From: Kiritimatiellia bacterium
Lineage (GTDB): Bacteria > Verrucomicrobiota > Kiritimatiellia > RFP12 > UBA1067
Assembly (NCBI GenBank): GCA_017525225.1
Contig: JAFXTB010000160.1
Span: 1-33,130, forward strand
Direction: 5' to 3'
DNA: 33,130 nucleotides
Below, piece by piece: positions 16,541 through 24,651 of this stretch. Every line of letters begins with the position of its first letter. The first letter of the stretch is position 1. The position numbers and the translations under genes were made by a program. Under the pieces are notes generated by a model. That model made no database searches. It saw nothing but the letters and a program-made list of their open reading frames with translations, and was not told the origin of the DNA.

Positions 16541-17209
16541 ATGAGGAAGATCACGATGTTCGGGCTGGTCGCGTTTGCCGCTGCCGCCCTGGTGGCCGAG
16601 GACAGGGTCGCCATCAAGTTCGAGCTGCCTGCCCCGCATTCGAGCGGCACGCCCAAGGAGGTGAAGGGCGAGAATCTGGAGCCCGATCCCGGCCCCGGCA
16701 AGCTCCGTCCGCCGATCATGGTGCCGCCGGGCTACGACAAGAAGCTCACGACCGAGAACACGAAGGTCACCACGAGCGAGGAGGCCGTGACGGGCGACAA
16801 CGAGTACGTCGTCGATGGCGACAAGACCCCCGACGCCACATCCATGCTCCAGCTGCCGGGCGGTCTGCAGTGGGTGCAACTCGACCTCGGTGCCGAGCAT
16901 GAGCTGACTGCTGTGTGCGTCTGGCACGACCAGGGCGACGAGCGCGTGTACAGGGACGTGATAGTGCGCGTCTCGAACGACGAGAAGTTCGTCGAGGGCG
17001 TGGTGACGATCTTCAACAACGACCACAACGATTCCGCCAAGCTCGGCAAGGGCAAGGACAAGGAGTACCGCGAGCGCAACGACGGGCGGCCGATGTCCGC
17101 GATGGTCGACGGCAAGCCCACGAAGGCCCGCTACGTGCGCTGCTACTCGGCCGGATCGTCGTCCGAGCCGGTCAACAACTACATCGAGATCGAGGTGTTT
17201 GGAAAGTAA
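16541..17209 (+). CDS. Secreted discoidin (F5/8 C)-like domain protein
   Basis: A 222-residue protein with a short signal peptide ('MFGLVAFAAAALVAED'). A proline-rich linker ('LEPDPGPGKLRPPIMVPPG') leads to a C-terminal jelly-roll pattern: 'VQLDLGAEHELTAVCVWHD', then 'DVIVRVSNDEKF', 'ARYVRCYSAGSSS' and 'NNYIEIEVFG'. This matches galactose-binding, discoidin-like modules that bind glycans. ATG 16541 has AAGGAAAA upstream; an in-frame TTG at 16508 would add 11 basic residues and is less likely. The stop overlaps the next start (TAATG). Confidence 0.78.
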   Translation: MRKITMFGLVAFAAAALVAEDRVAIKFELPAPHSSGTPKEVKGENLEPDPGPGKLRPPIMVPPGYDKKLTTENTKVTTSEEAVTGDNEYVVDGDKTPDATSMLQLPGGLQWVQLDLGAEHELTAVCVWHDQGDERVYRDVIVRVSNDEKFVEGVVTIFNNDHNDSAKLGKGKDKEYRERNDGRPMSAMVDGKPTKARYVRCYSAGSSSEPVNNYIEIEVFGK

Positions 17210-17832
17210 TGTCCGTAAGGGACATAGCACTCGATTTCTGCGGACGCGGCGGCAAGAGATTGCGGCCGCGTCTTTGCAGGGCCGTGTTCGAGCGCTGCGG
17301 GGGAGTGGGCGATATCGGGCCGGTTTGCGACGCCGTGGAGTGTTTCCACAAGGCGTCGCTCGTGCATGACGACATCCAGGACTGCGACGAGACTCGCTAC
17401 GGCCGTCCCACCGTGTGGAAGGAGCATGGCGTGGCGCTGGCGATAGCCGCCGGCGACTGGCTCGTGGCGCACGGTTACCAGCTCATCGCGCGGAGCGGAT
17501 TCGCCGCCGTCCAGGTCATGCTGGCGGCGACGGTGGATTCGCACGTGATGCTGTGCGAGGGCCAGGGCGACGATCTGCAGGGTGGTGACTACGTGGACGT
17601 GTGTGCGCGCAAGACGGGCGAGGCGTTTGCGCTCGCGGCCCGGCTTGGTGCGCTCGCGGCCGGCGCCGACGATGCGCCGTTCCATCGCTATGGACTCGTA
17701 TACGGCATCCTCTTCCAGATAAACGACGATCTGGCAGACGGCGTCGCCGCAGAAGGTCTCATGGAACTGAAGAAGAGATACGAGGACGAGGAGTCCGCGG
17801 CCCGCATCGGATGTGGCCTTGGCGCCTGGTAG
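17209..17832 (+). CDS. Short trans-polyprenyl diphosphate synthase-like protein
   Basis: A 207-residue prenyl synthase. The substrate-binding 'GGKRLRP' lies at residues 14-20, the first Asp-rich motif is 'DDIQDCDETRYGRP' (DDxxD, with the following Arg and Pro), 'ARKTGEAF' matches the KT motif, and the second Asp-rich motif is 'QINDDLAD'. All magnesium and pyrophosphate ligands are therefore present. Normal family members have about 290-350 residues. This one starts only 13 residues before GGKRLRP and stops about 30 residues after DDLAD, so it lacks N- and C-terminal helices. It could be a compact enzyme or a degraded one. It overlaps the upstream stop by one base and precedes hemL in the same operon. 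Confidence 0.8.
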   Translation: MSVRDIALDFCGRGGKRLRPRLCRAVFERCGGVGDIGPVCDAVECFHKASLVHDDIQDCDETRYGRPTVWKEHGVALAIAAGDWLVAHGYQLIARSGFAAVQVMLAATVDSHVMLCEGQGDDLQGGDYVDVCARKTGEAFALAARLGALAAGADDAPFHRYGLVYGILFQINDDLADGVAAEGLMELKKRYEDEESAARIGCGLGAW

Positions 17833-17873
17833 GGCCTGCCATGCCGCGCACGTGCAAGGGAGGAATGATCGCC

Positions 17874-19151
17874 ATGAAGCATGCAGAGGTGTTCAGAAGG
17901 GGATGTCGCGTGATCCCGGGCGGCGTCAATTCGCCGGTGAGGGCGTTCAACGGCGTGGGCGGCACGCCGGTGTTCGTTGTGCGCGGCAGGCGGCAGAAGG
18001 TGGAGACGGCCGAAGGCCGCTGGCTCACGGACTACTGCTGCAGCTGGGGCGCGATGATCCTCGGCCACGCCCATCCGGAGGTTACGCGGGCGTTGCGTGA
18101 ACGCGCGGCGAAGGGCACAACCTTCGGCATCGCCACGCCCGACGAGGTGGTGTTCGCCGAGAGGCTCGTGTCGCTCGTGCCCGGCATGGAGATGGTACGC
18201 GCGGTCTCCAGCGGCACGGAGGCCGTGATGACGGCCATCCGCCTCGCGCGTGGCGTCACCGGCAGGCCGCTCGTCCTGAAGTTCGACGGCTGCTACCACG
18301 GCCATTCCGACGCGATGCTTGTGAAAAGCGGCAGCGGCGTGCTGACGATGGGGGCATCCTCCTCGCTTGGCGTGACGCCTGGCGCCGTGGAGGATACGCT
18401 TGTCGTGCCATACAACGACCTTGAAGCCGTGGAGGCCGCCTTCAAGGTGCATGGCCAGCGGATCGCCGCAGCGATAGTCGAGCCTGTCGCCGGCAACATG
18501 GGGCTGGTGCCGCCGCGGGAAGGTTTTCTGAAGGGGCTTCGCTCGATCACGGCGAAGCATGGCGCGCTTCTGGTCTGCGACGAGGTCATCAACGGTTTTC
18601 GCTTCGGCCTTTCCACGTATTCGGCGCTGTATGGCGGAGTCTCGCCCGACATCGTCACGCTTGGGAAGGTGATTGGCGGCGGACTGCCCCTCGCGGCCGT
18701 GGGCGGGCGGCGCAGATGGATGAAGCAGCTTGCGCCAACGGGACCCGTCTATCAGGCCGGCACGCTCAGTGGCAACCCGCTCGCCGTCGCCGCCGGGCTG
18801 AAGACTTTGGAGATACTAGAGCGCGACCTACCGTACACGCGGATGGCCGAGCTCGGCAGCGCACTGGCTGTGGGAGCATCCACGATAGCGGCCGAACACG
18901 GGCTGCCCATCCGCTGCCAGAGCTTCAACGGGGTGTTCACGTTCTTCTGCACCGAGCAGCCGGTAACGGATCTCGCCTCGGCCAAGATGGCGGATACGCG
19001 GCTCTACGCGCGGATGTTCCATGGCCTTCTAGACCGCGGCATCTACCTTGCCCCGTCGCAGTTTGAATGCAACTTCATCTCCGCCGCGCACACGGCTAGG
19101 GATGTGGATGCTCTTCTGGACCGGTTCGACGACGTGTGCGGAAGACTGTGA
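17874..19151 (+). CDS. hemL: Glutamate-1-semialdehyde 2,1-aminomutase
   Basis: A 425-residue PLP enzyme that converts glutamate-1-semialdehyde to 5-aminolevulinate in the C5 haem pathway. 'IPGGVNSPVRAFNGVGGTPVFV' opens the protein, 'SSGTEAVMTAIRLARG' and 'KFDGCYHGHSDA' bind the cofactor and substrate, and the Schiff-base lysine is Lys265 in 'LGKVIGGGLP'. 'AGTLSGNPLA' completes the set. The length is exactly typical. ATG 17874 has GGGAGGA about ten bases upstream; ATG 17865 is too close to it. The gene lies 41 bases after the prenyl synthase. Confidence 0.96.
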   Translation: MKHAEVFRRGCRVIPGGVNSPVRAFNGVGGTPVFVVRGRRQKVETAEGRWLTDYCCSWGAMILGHAHPEVTRALRERAAKGTTFGIATPDEVVFAERLVSLVPGMEMVRAVSSGTEAVMTAIRLARGVTGRPLVLKFDGCYHGHSDAMLVKSGSGVLTMGASSSLGVTPGAVEDTLVVPYNDLEAVEAAFKVHGQRIAAAIVEPVAGNMGLVPPREGFLKGLRSITAKHGALLVCDEVINGFRFGLSTYSALYGGVSPDIVTLGKVIGGGLPLAAVGGRRRWMKQLAPTGPVYQAGTLSGNPLAVAAGLKTLEILERDLPYTRMAELGSALAVGASTIAAEHGLPIRCQSFNGVFTFFCTEQPVTDLASAKMADTRLYARMFHGLLDRGIYLAPSQFECNFISAAHTARDVDALLDRFDDVCGRL

Positions 19152-19512
19152 TTCTCTTGCCATTTTGGGGCGCATGCGATTTTCGTAGGGCATAAACCAC
19201 GGAAAACACGGAGACCCGTGTTCACGGGACACCGAAATCAGCACGAATGAGGCCTCTGGGTGTCTTGCTGGCAGGTGTCCATCTTCTATCTACCGATATT
19301 CGTAGGGGCAATCATCGGCTGAAATGCGTGAAACATCCATTCTACAGCCGTTTCCGTGCCGTACAAGGGTACGCTTCCGAGTGTTCCGTGGTTGAACCAA
19401 CCTAACAGAATCTGTCCGCCATGCCAGTGTTGTCAGATTGGCGGTAAGTTGTCGTATAATCGTGTAAGACCACGCCGTGGAATACGAGTAACACATGGAC
19501 GGGGAAACAAGA
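19152..19512 (+). other. Intergenic region with a short hairpin and a promoter
   Basis: No coding gene is evident. CCCGTG-TT-CACGGG (19215-19228) is a perfect small inverted repeat within a stretch of CACGGA-type repeats that looks like decayed dispersed sequence. The rest shows no clear feature apart from the promoter given separately. Confidence 0.5.
19430..19460 (+). promoter_or_regulatory. Probable promoter of the lipoprotein gene
   Basis: TTGTCA (19430-19435), 19-base spacer, TATAAT (19455-19460). The spacer is longer than optimal. The -35 lies in TTGTCAGATT, the same ten bases that open the four-copy element at 20257 and 31369. Confidence 0.5.
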
Positions 19513-20253
19513 ATGAAACCGATGAAAAAGATGATTGCCATGTCAATAGTGTGTCTGATGTTGGCGGGCTGTCCCGGTTGCCTTTCCTATTCGCACTACA
19601 GGTATTCCAAGCGGGCCGAGGCGGCGCGGACGCTACCTGTGGGAACGGTTGCGAGGCCTGGGCGAATCTATTTCGCGAACTTCCCTGAAAATAGGCTGGC
19701 GGTGGACATCATTTGCGGATGGCATCACAATGTTGGCCATGCGTCATTGGTGACACGCGACAAAATGGGACTGATCAAGCAATATGACTATGGCTGGCTT
19801 CTGGGACATGAAGAAGGCTGGCGGCCAGAATACGCGATAGGATATGTGGACAAGGACCTAAGCTATGGGACGGTGAGGCGTAAGGTATTTCCTGCCGAGC
19901 AGTCTGCCAGGGCGACGAATGATATGGAAATTGCACGAATGGTGCTTGATGGCATGGGGATCGATGAAGATGGTACGCCTCTTTATGGCAATAAGATTGA
20001 GATCTGGGCGAAGGATGTCGATGACATCGGCATTGCCGAACGCTACATGGAACATTTCGCCTACGATGAGAATCGCGGGTCGATGCTGTGGCGATGCTGG
20101 CAGATCGGCGGTTACCGTTGCGGCAATATCACGCGGCAGGCCTTCGATGCGGCTCGCGGTGAAGGGCATTTCCTTGATCTGCTCTGGGGTGGATTTCCCG
20201 GTGCCGACGCGCCCAGCATCGGAACCGAGAAAACGGTATATGTAAAGGAATGA
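19513..20253 (+). CDS. Lipoprotein, possibly a permuted NlpC/P60-like (LRAT-type) hydrolase
   Basis: A 246-residue protein with a type II signal: a Lys/Met-rich start, a hydrophobic run and the lipobox LAGC, so it should be lipid-anchored. Downstream 'WHHNVGHASLVTRD' and, later, 'GGYRCGNITRQAFDAA' give a His-then-Cys order like that of circularly permuted papain-fold enzymes (LRAT / DUF830 group), where His comes first and the Cys lies in a late helix. That assignment is a guess from two motifs. ATG 19513 has GGGGAA upstream; ATG 19495 adds six residues with a weaker site. The first copy of the four-copy intergenic element begins four bases after its stop. Confidence 0.62.
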   Translation: MKPMKKMIAMSIVCLMLAGCPGCLSYSHYRYSKRAEAARTLPVGTVARPGRIYFANFPENRLAVDIICGWHHNVGHASLVTRDKMGLIKQYDYGWLLGHEEGWRPEYAIGYVDKDLSYGTVRRKVFPAEQSARATNDMEIARMVLDGMGIDEDGTPLYGNKIEIWAKDVDDIGIAERYMEHFAYDENRGSMLWRCWQIGGYRCGNITRQAFDAARGEGHFLDLLWGGFPGADAPSIGTEKTVYVKE

Positions 20254-20256
20254 TAT

Positions 20257-20358
20257 TTGTCAGATTTCGGCCTCTCCAACTCCTGCCGTATATCATCGTA
20301 CCATTAGGCATATTCCGGCTGAGAGAGTCCGGGCAGGTCTGCGGGCGGAAATTTTCGC
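20257..20358 (+). repeat. Four-copy intergenic element, copy 1
   Basis: Copy 1 has core 20289-20316 (TATATCATCGTACCATTAGG followed by CATATTCC) and extends at both ends. It shares TTGTCAGATTT at the left and GGTCTGCGGGC plus ATTTTCGC at the right with copy 4. It lies between the lipoprotein stop and kinase 1. Confidence 0.88.
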
Positions 20359-20371
20359 TTTTATTTTCCGC

Positions 20372-20400
20372 TTTCAAGAAAGCGTCTCGTTTGGTAATAT
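20372..20400 (+). promoter_or_regulatory. Possible promoter of the kinase 1-sigma operon
   Basis: TTTCAA (20372-20377), 17 bases, TAATAT (20395-20400) with TGG before it. The -35 is weak; it sits just after intergenic copy 1. Confidence 0.4.
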
Positions 20401-20440
20401 AGTGACGCAACCGTTGAACGTAGGACGCTGGGAAACAAAA

Positions 20441-23059
20441 ATGCAGCAGATTGCTGAATATAAGCTTGAGTGCGAGATAGGCCGCGGCGCATACGGCACG
20501 GTATACCTTGCCGTCGGGCAGGACGGCGAACGCGTGGCGGTGAAGATCTGTTGCCGCGACGCGGTCGGCGACGAGCGTTACCAGCGCGAGCTGCGCGGAG
20601 CGAAGCTCTATAGCGCGATTCCGCCGCAGAATGGGCTTGTCCGCATGAGGGAACTCGCGGAGACGGACTGGGGCTTCTACACGGTGATGGATCTCGCGGA
20701 AGACGAATTCGGCCGGAAGATTTCCGGAGATGCCTCCTATAGGCCCAAGACCCTGGCCAGCGTCATCGCCGGTGAGAAGGCGTTGCCGCTCGACGAATGC
20801 GTAAAGCTCGGCATAGCGCTTGCGAAAGGACTCGCAACGCTTCAGCGCCATCACCTGCTGCATCGCGACATCAAGCCCGGGAATGTGATTTATGTCGCGG
20901 GATGTCCCGTTCTCTCCGATCCGGGGCTCGTCGTCGAGGAATCCGAGGCGGCGTCGAAAGTCGGAACGCCGCCCTACGCTCCCCCAGAGGGCTTCACCGG
21001 AACCGCCAGCGACATCTTCAGCCTCGGCCTCACACTCAAGGCGGCTAGTTTCGGTCGGCAGATCGAAGACCTCGACAAAGGTCCTGCGCTTGAGGCTGAC
21101 ACCGGCGCGAAGTTGTTTCCCGCATGGTGGCGCATCCTCAACAAGGCAACCGATCCTACTCCGTCCCGTCGCTACCAGTCCGCAAAGGCATTGGTAAAAG
21201 ACCTTGAAAGACTTCGTTGGAGAATGTCGTGGACGTTGCTTAGGCGTTCATGGCTGTTCTACACTGTGGTGGGGATCCTTCTTTCGTGTGCTGTCGCATA
21301 TATGTATGTGGTATTTCGCAAAACGAATGGGATTGAGGCCGAGATCAAGCCGCTGAAGGAGTTCAAGAACGGCATGGAAGAGCAGATTGAACGCTCGAAG
21401 CGCGAAGCGATTGAGAAGGTCGCAAAAGCAAAGGAAGGCCTTGATGGTTTCACGTCGCACTTGAACGAAATGGTGGAGGAGCGCAAGAGGAATGCCGAGA
21501 GGATTAAACGGGATTCCTTTTGGGTTTCTTCACATGCTTTCAATGCATACACCGATGGCATCTCCGATAATGCGAGACTAGAGAAAAAGATAGCGTGCGG
21601 CATTGCTGAAATCAAGGCAATCAACAAAGCGAACTCAGAGCAGCTCCAGGCATCTTTAAACCAGATCACCAACATTGCGGCAAAAGAAGAAGCGTTAGAC
21701 CGGAAAATCGACTCGTTGCACAAGCAGGCCGAAGAGAAGCGGAGAAAAGATCTCGATGACAAGGAAGAGTATCTTCAAGCAAAAATACTCAACGAGAATA
21801 GAGTCGAATTGCATAAGTCATTGCAAAATACCGTCGCCGATTTGAACACCGCCGAGACGAACATGCTTGAGAGAATCAATCGGGATTGGTTCTGGGATTT
21901 GCATAACAGCGGTACGTGCAGACTTGATTCTGAATCCATCATAGATTGCATAAAACGCTCCATTGCCGTAAAGGAGGCGAGGATATATTTCGATTATGGT
22001 CCTGACCCTGACCGGAAAAAATCGCTTGTAAAATGGTACAACGAGCACTTTGAAAACTTTGTCAAACACGAGGAGATCCACGCATTGGCGCGACAGAAGT
22101 TTGCCCATCTGATGAAACTGGCTGATGAAAAGACCCAAGATGGCCTTGACGACTCGGCAGAACTTCTCGAGCTGCGTTGGTGTTTCTTCAGAGATAATTT
22201 CTATTACAATCACCTTATAAACACAACGCATCTCGACTGGCTGTTGAAGACCAGCTTCTCGGATCGAGTGCAGTTTGATTATGAGTTTTATGATGCCAGA
22301 AACTTCTGTCTCAGGCTGGAATCCTATATGGATTTGTTTAGACGCGAGATAACCACAATTGCCGAGGAGGACAAGGAACTCGGTGGGAAACTTCGGTCAG
22401 ATTTCGACAAACTTGGTAAACTCCTAGCAAAAGAATCCTCATGTCAAAAAGACATTGACGTTTTGCATGAAAAGGCCAGCAAAAAGAAGCAAAATGGCCT
22501 TGATGACATGGAAGAGTTTCTGCAAGCGCAGAAAATCGCTGAAGAGGTAAAAACATTCCATAAAAAAGAACTAGAGCCACTTGCCAGCAAGCTATATTGC
22601 CGCATGCGCGATTATAAGCACAAGAAATCAAAGTGGAGCGATCTGTATGGATACCGGCATTATAGTCTTGATGTGGAATTGGCAAGGCAAGGTATAACCG
22701 AAGTATCCAAACTTAGCAAAGAGATTGCGTCCATGTTGCAGACGGAATTGGATAAGCTTATCAAAGGCAATACGAGGGCGGCGCCGCTGCAACGTGAAAT
22801 TGACCTACTGCGCAAAAGAGCCAAGGGGAAACTGCGCAATGGACAAGACGATGAGGAGGAATGTCGCAAAGCAAAAGAGATTTACGAGAAGGAATTGAGA
22901 CTCTATAACTATGAGATAAGGAATCAGGTGGAACTTGACATCTTGGATTCATTGGTAAGCGATGTGTGGCGCAGGTCGGTGTCGCCGGATAGATGGGCGG
23001 ATAAGAGCCGAAATGGGCTATGGCGCATTGAGCAGAGAAAAGAGGGAGAAGGAAAATGA
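20441..23059 (+). CDS. Transmembrane Ser/Thr protein kinase with tandem-repeat ectodomain (kinase 1)
   Basis: A 872-residue Hanks-type kinase. The glycine loop is 'GRGAYG' (14-19), the ATP lysine Lys35, the helix-C Glu probably Glu50, the catalytic loop 'HRDIKPGN' (141-148), and the metal motif is DPG (160-162) rather than DFG. 'PPE' replaces APE, and helix-F Asp191 is present. A transmembrane helix lies near 270-292. The remaining ~580 residues, presumably outside the membrane, are helical and carry four related segments near 423, 549, 672 and 787 ('IDxLHxxA...GLDDxEE' pattern), spaced about 115-125 residues apart. ATG 20441 is chosen because kinase 2 starts at the same 'MQQIAE' with a similar leader. 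The gene overlaps the sigma-factor ATG by four bases. The ectodomain is lower in GC than the kinase domain. Confidence 0.9.
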   Translation: MQQIAEYKLECEIGRGAYGTVYLAVGQDGERVAVKICCRDAVGDERYQRELRGAKLYSAIPPQNGLVRMRELAETDWGFYTVMDLAEDEFGRKISGDASYRPKTLASVIAGEKALPLDECVKLGIALAKGLATLQRHHLLHRDIKPGNVIYVAGCPVLSDPGLVVEESEAASKVGTPPYAPPEGFTGTASDIFSLGLTLKAASFGRQIEDLDKGPALEADTGAKLFPAWWRILNKATDPTPSRRYQSAKALVKDLERLRWRMSWTLLRRSWLFYTVVGILLSCAVAYMYVVFRKTNGIEAEIKPLKEFKNGMEEQIERSKREAIEKVAKAKEGLDGFTSHLNEMVEERKRNAERIKRDSFWVSSHAFNAYTDGISDNARLEKKIACGIAEIKAINKANSEQLQASLNQITNIAAKEEALDRKIDSLHKQAEEKRRKDLDDKEEYLQAKILNENRVELHKSLQNTVADLNTAETNMLERINRDWFWDLHNSGTCRLDSESIIDCIKRSIAVKEARIYFDYGPDPDRKKSLVKWYNEHFENFVKHEEIHALARQKFAHLMKLADEKTQDGLDDSAELLELRWCFFRDNFYYNHLINTTHLDWLLKTSFSDRVQFDYEFYDARNFCLRLESYMDLFRREITTIAEEDKELGGKLRSDFDKLGKLLAKESSCQKDIDVLHEKASKKKQNGLDDMEEFLQAQKIAEEVKTFHKKELEPLASKLYCRMRDYKHKKSKWSDLYGYRHYSLDVELARQGITEVSKLSKEIASMLQTELDKLIKGNTRAAPLQREIDLLRKRAKGKLRNGQDDEEECRKAKEIYEKELRLYNYEIRNQVELDILDSLVSDVWRRSVSPDRWADKSRNGLWRIEQRKEGEGK

Positions 23060-23685
23060 CATACCGACACTTCAACAACGAAACGACGCGATCCAGCGTG
23101 CTGAGGGCTGTCGCGAACACGGAGAACGAGGCGGCATGGCAGCGGCTGTTCGACCTCTATGCCGGATTCGTCTTCTCCATCGCACGCAGCAAGGGTCTTA
23201 AGCCAGAGGATGCCGACGACATCGTGCAGGTCGTATTCATGGATCTCGCGCGGAATCTCCCGACATTCCAGTACGACCGCGCGAAGGGCAGGTTCAGGTC
23301 GTATCTCACGGGGCTGGTGCATTGGCGCGTCATGGACAGGCTCAAGGCGGGGAAGCGCGACGCGGAGCTCAAGGAGTCGTTCTTGGAGGAGGCCAAGGCG
23401 TCCGCCACCGCCGATGACAACGACTTTGCAGAACGCGAATGGCAGGCGGCGGCTATGGAAGAGGCGTTGCGCCGGATGAAACCGGATGTTCGGCCCGAGC
23501 ATTACGCGGCGTTCGTCGCGAGCGCGGTGGAGGGACAGGATACCGAGGCCGTGATGAAGCTCTACGGTCTTTCCCGCGACAACCTGTACCAGATTCGCGC
23601 GCGCCTCACGGCGAAGCTGCGCGAGACGACGGCGGCGGTCATCGCCGAGATGGATTCTCCCGATGCGCCTGGTCCTCGGCCTTGA
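23056..23685 (+). CDS. ECF-type RNA polymerase sigma factor
   Basis: A 209-residue sigma-70 family protein. Region 2 is visible as 'LFDLYAGFVFSIARSKGL' and 'EDADDIVQVVFMDLARNL', with 'RFRSYLTGLVHWRVMDRLKAGKR' forming the -10 recognition helix. Region 4 ends in a helix-turn-helix, 'AVMKLYGLSRDNLYQIRARLTAKLRE'. There is no sigma-3 domain, which defines the ECF class. Its ATG overlaps the kinase stop (ATGA) and has GGAGAAGGAAA upstream, so the two are translationally coupled. Kinase-partnered ECFs are known (for example Vibrio EcfP with PknT), where phosphorylation activates the sigma factor. The 3' end overlaps the convergent ATP-grasp gene by 47 bases. Confidence 0.9.
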   Translation: MTYRHFNNETTRSSVLRAVANTENEAAWQRLFDLYAGFVFSIARSKGLKPEDADDIVQVVFMDLARNLPTFQYDRAKGRFRSYLTGLVHWRVMDRLKAGKRDAELKESFLEEAKASATADDNDFAEREWQAAAMEEALRRMKPDVRPEHYAAFVASAVEGQDTEAVMKLYGLSRDNLYQIRARLTAKLRETTAAVIAEMDSPDAPGPRP

Positions 23686-24574
23686 TCGCATCGGCGACCA
23701 TTGAAACGAGCCCGTGTTCGTTCTTCTCGTCTAACCACGCCCATTGGCCGTTGGGATTCAACTCAAGGAACCACAGTTCGCCGTCCTTGCGGATGAAGTC
23801 GAAACGTCCGAACCTGTAGCCGGTCTCATCCATGAAGCCCCTGATGGCGCGTTCGTCTTCGGGCGAGAGTTCGCAGCACGGCCACGAAATCGGATTCACG
23901 AAAAGCGCCTTGCGTGAGTCTTCGCCGCCGAACGAATCGCGCGGCGCGTTTGCCGCGTATGTTTTGCCGTCGATGTATACGACAGTCACCTCCTCCTCCC
24001 CCGCAATCCTCTCCTGGACGAACCACGGATAGGAAAGGTCGAGGGCGGACGGGACGACCTCCTTCACGAAGAATACCTTGCCTTTTCCAATAGGGGTTTG
24101 CGTCAGTGCCTTGACGACCCATCTTCCACGTTTGAGTTCTTCTGGTAGTTCGCCGTGGAAAATATGCCATGGCGCAACGCGAAAATGCCGTTTGGCGACG
24201 AGTAGTTGGCGTAGCTTGCCGTACTTGTTGTTCTGGCTGCGCACCAGCGCGGTCAACCCGCGGCTTTGGCATTCGCGGAAGAAATCGTTGAAAAGTTCGT
24301 CGGTTTCCTCTCTCCGCCAATTCTCGACGCACCCAAACTTTGGAACGTCAATCAGATCGAAATACATGGGCTTACGAAGATAGAACGACGTTAGTGTCTT
24401 GTCGGTAATCTCCTTCCCGGAAACCTTGTCAGCGACGCGAAACCCATTGGCGTGGAAATCCCACGCAAAGTATTCTGGTTTGTCTATGTTGAAGCGCAGG
24501 ACATCGTTTGGGTCTAGCTCTTGCATTACGATGTCCGTTGTTTTATCTTGGCTGCAAGTGGAAATGAAAATCAT
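23639..24574 (-). CDS. MvdD/graspetide-type ATP-grasp peptide ligase
   Basis: A 311-residue ATP-grasp ligase of the RiPP (microviridin MvdC/MvdD and grasp-with-spasm) class. The N-terminus 'MIFISTCSQDKTTDIVMQEL' and the later 'SFYLRKP' have the pre-ATP-grasp pattern of these maturases. 'NKYGKLRQLLVAKRHFRVAPW' and 'WFVQERIAGEEEVTVVYIDG' follow. The metal-binding signature 'RFDFIRKDGELWFLELNPNG' continues into 'QWAWLDE', which I regard as diagnostic for this group. Such enzymes use ATP to join Asp/Glu side chains of a precursor to Ser/Thr (ester) or Lys (amide) side chains. GAGGAAT precedes the ATG by seven bases. It lies directly downstream of a 47-codon precursor candidate and an ABC exporter on the same strand. 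Confidence 0.88.
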   Translation of the reverse strand: MIFISTCSQDKTTDIVMQELDPNDVLRFNIDKPEYFAWDFHANGFRVADKVSGKEITDKTLTSFYLRKPMYFDLIDVPKFGCVENWRREETDELFNDFFRECQSRGLTALVRSQNNKYGKLRQLLVAKRHFRVAPWHIFHGELPEELKRGRWVVKALTQTPIGKGKVFFVKEVVPSALDLSYPWFVQERIAGEEEVTVVYIDGKTYAANAPRDSFGGEDSRKALFVNPISWPCCELSPEDERAIRGFMDETGYRFGRFDFIRKDGELWFLELNPNGQWAWLDEKNEHGLVSMVADAIKAEDQAHRENPSRR

Positions 24575-24604
24575 GGGCTATTCCTCGTGATGGAAAATAT
24601 GTGA

Positions 24605-24632
24605 CATGGGGCTGGCGTTGGCCAGCCCCATG
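24605..24632 (-). terminator. Strong intergenic hairpin between precursor and ligase genes
   Basis: A perfect 12-bp stem (CATGGGGCTGGC with its complement) and a 4-base loop lie 19 bases after the precursor stop and 30 bases before the ligase start. No T-run follows on the minus strand, so it is more likely a partial attenuator or mRNA-stabilising 3' structure than a full terminator. Confidence 0.6.
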
Positions 24633-24651
24633 CCTTGTTTGACCTTTAGTC

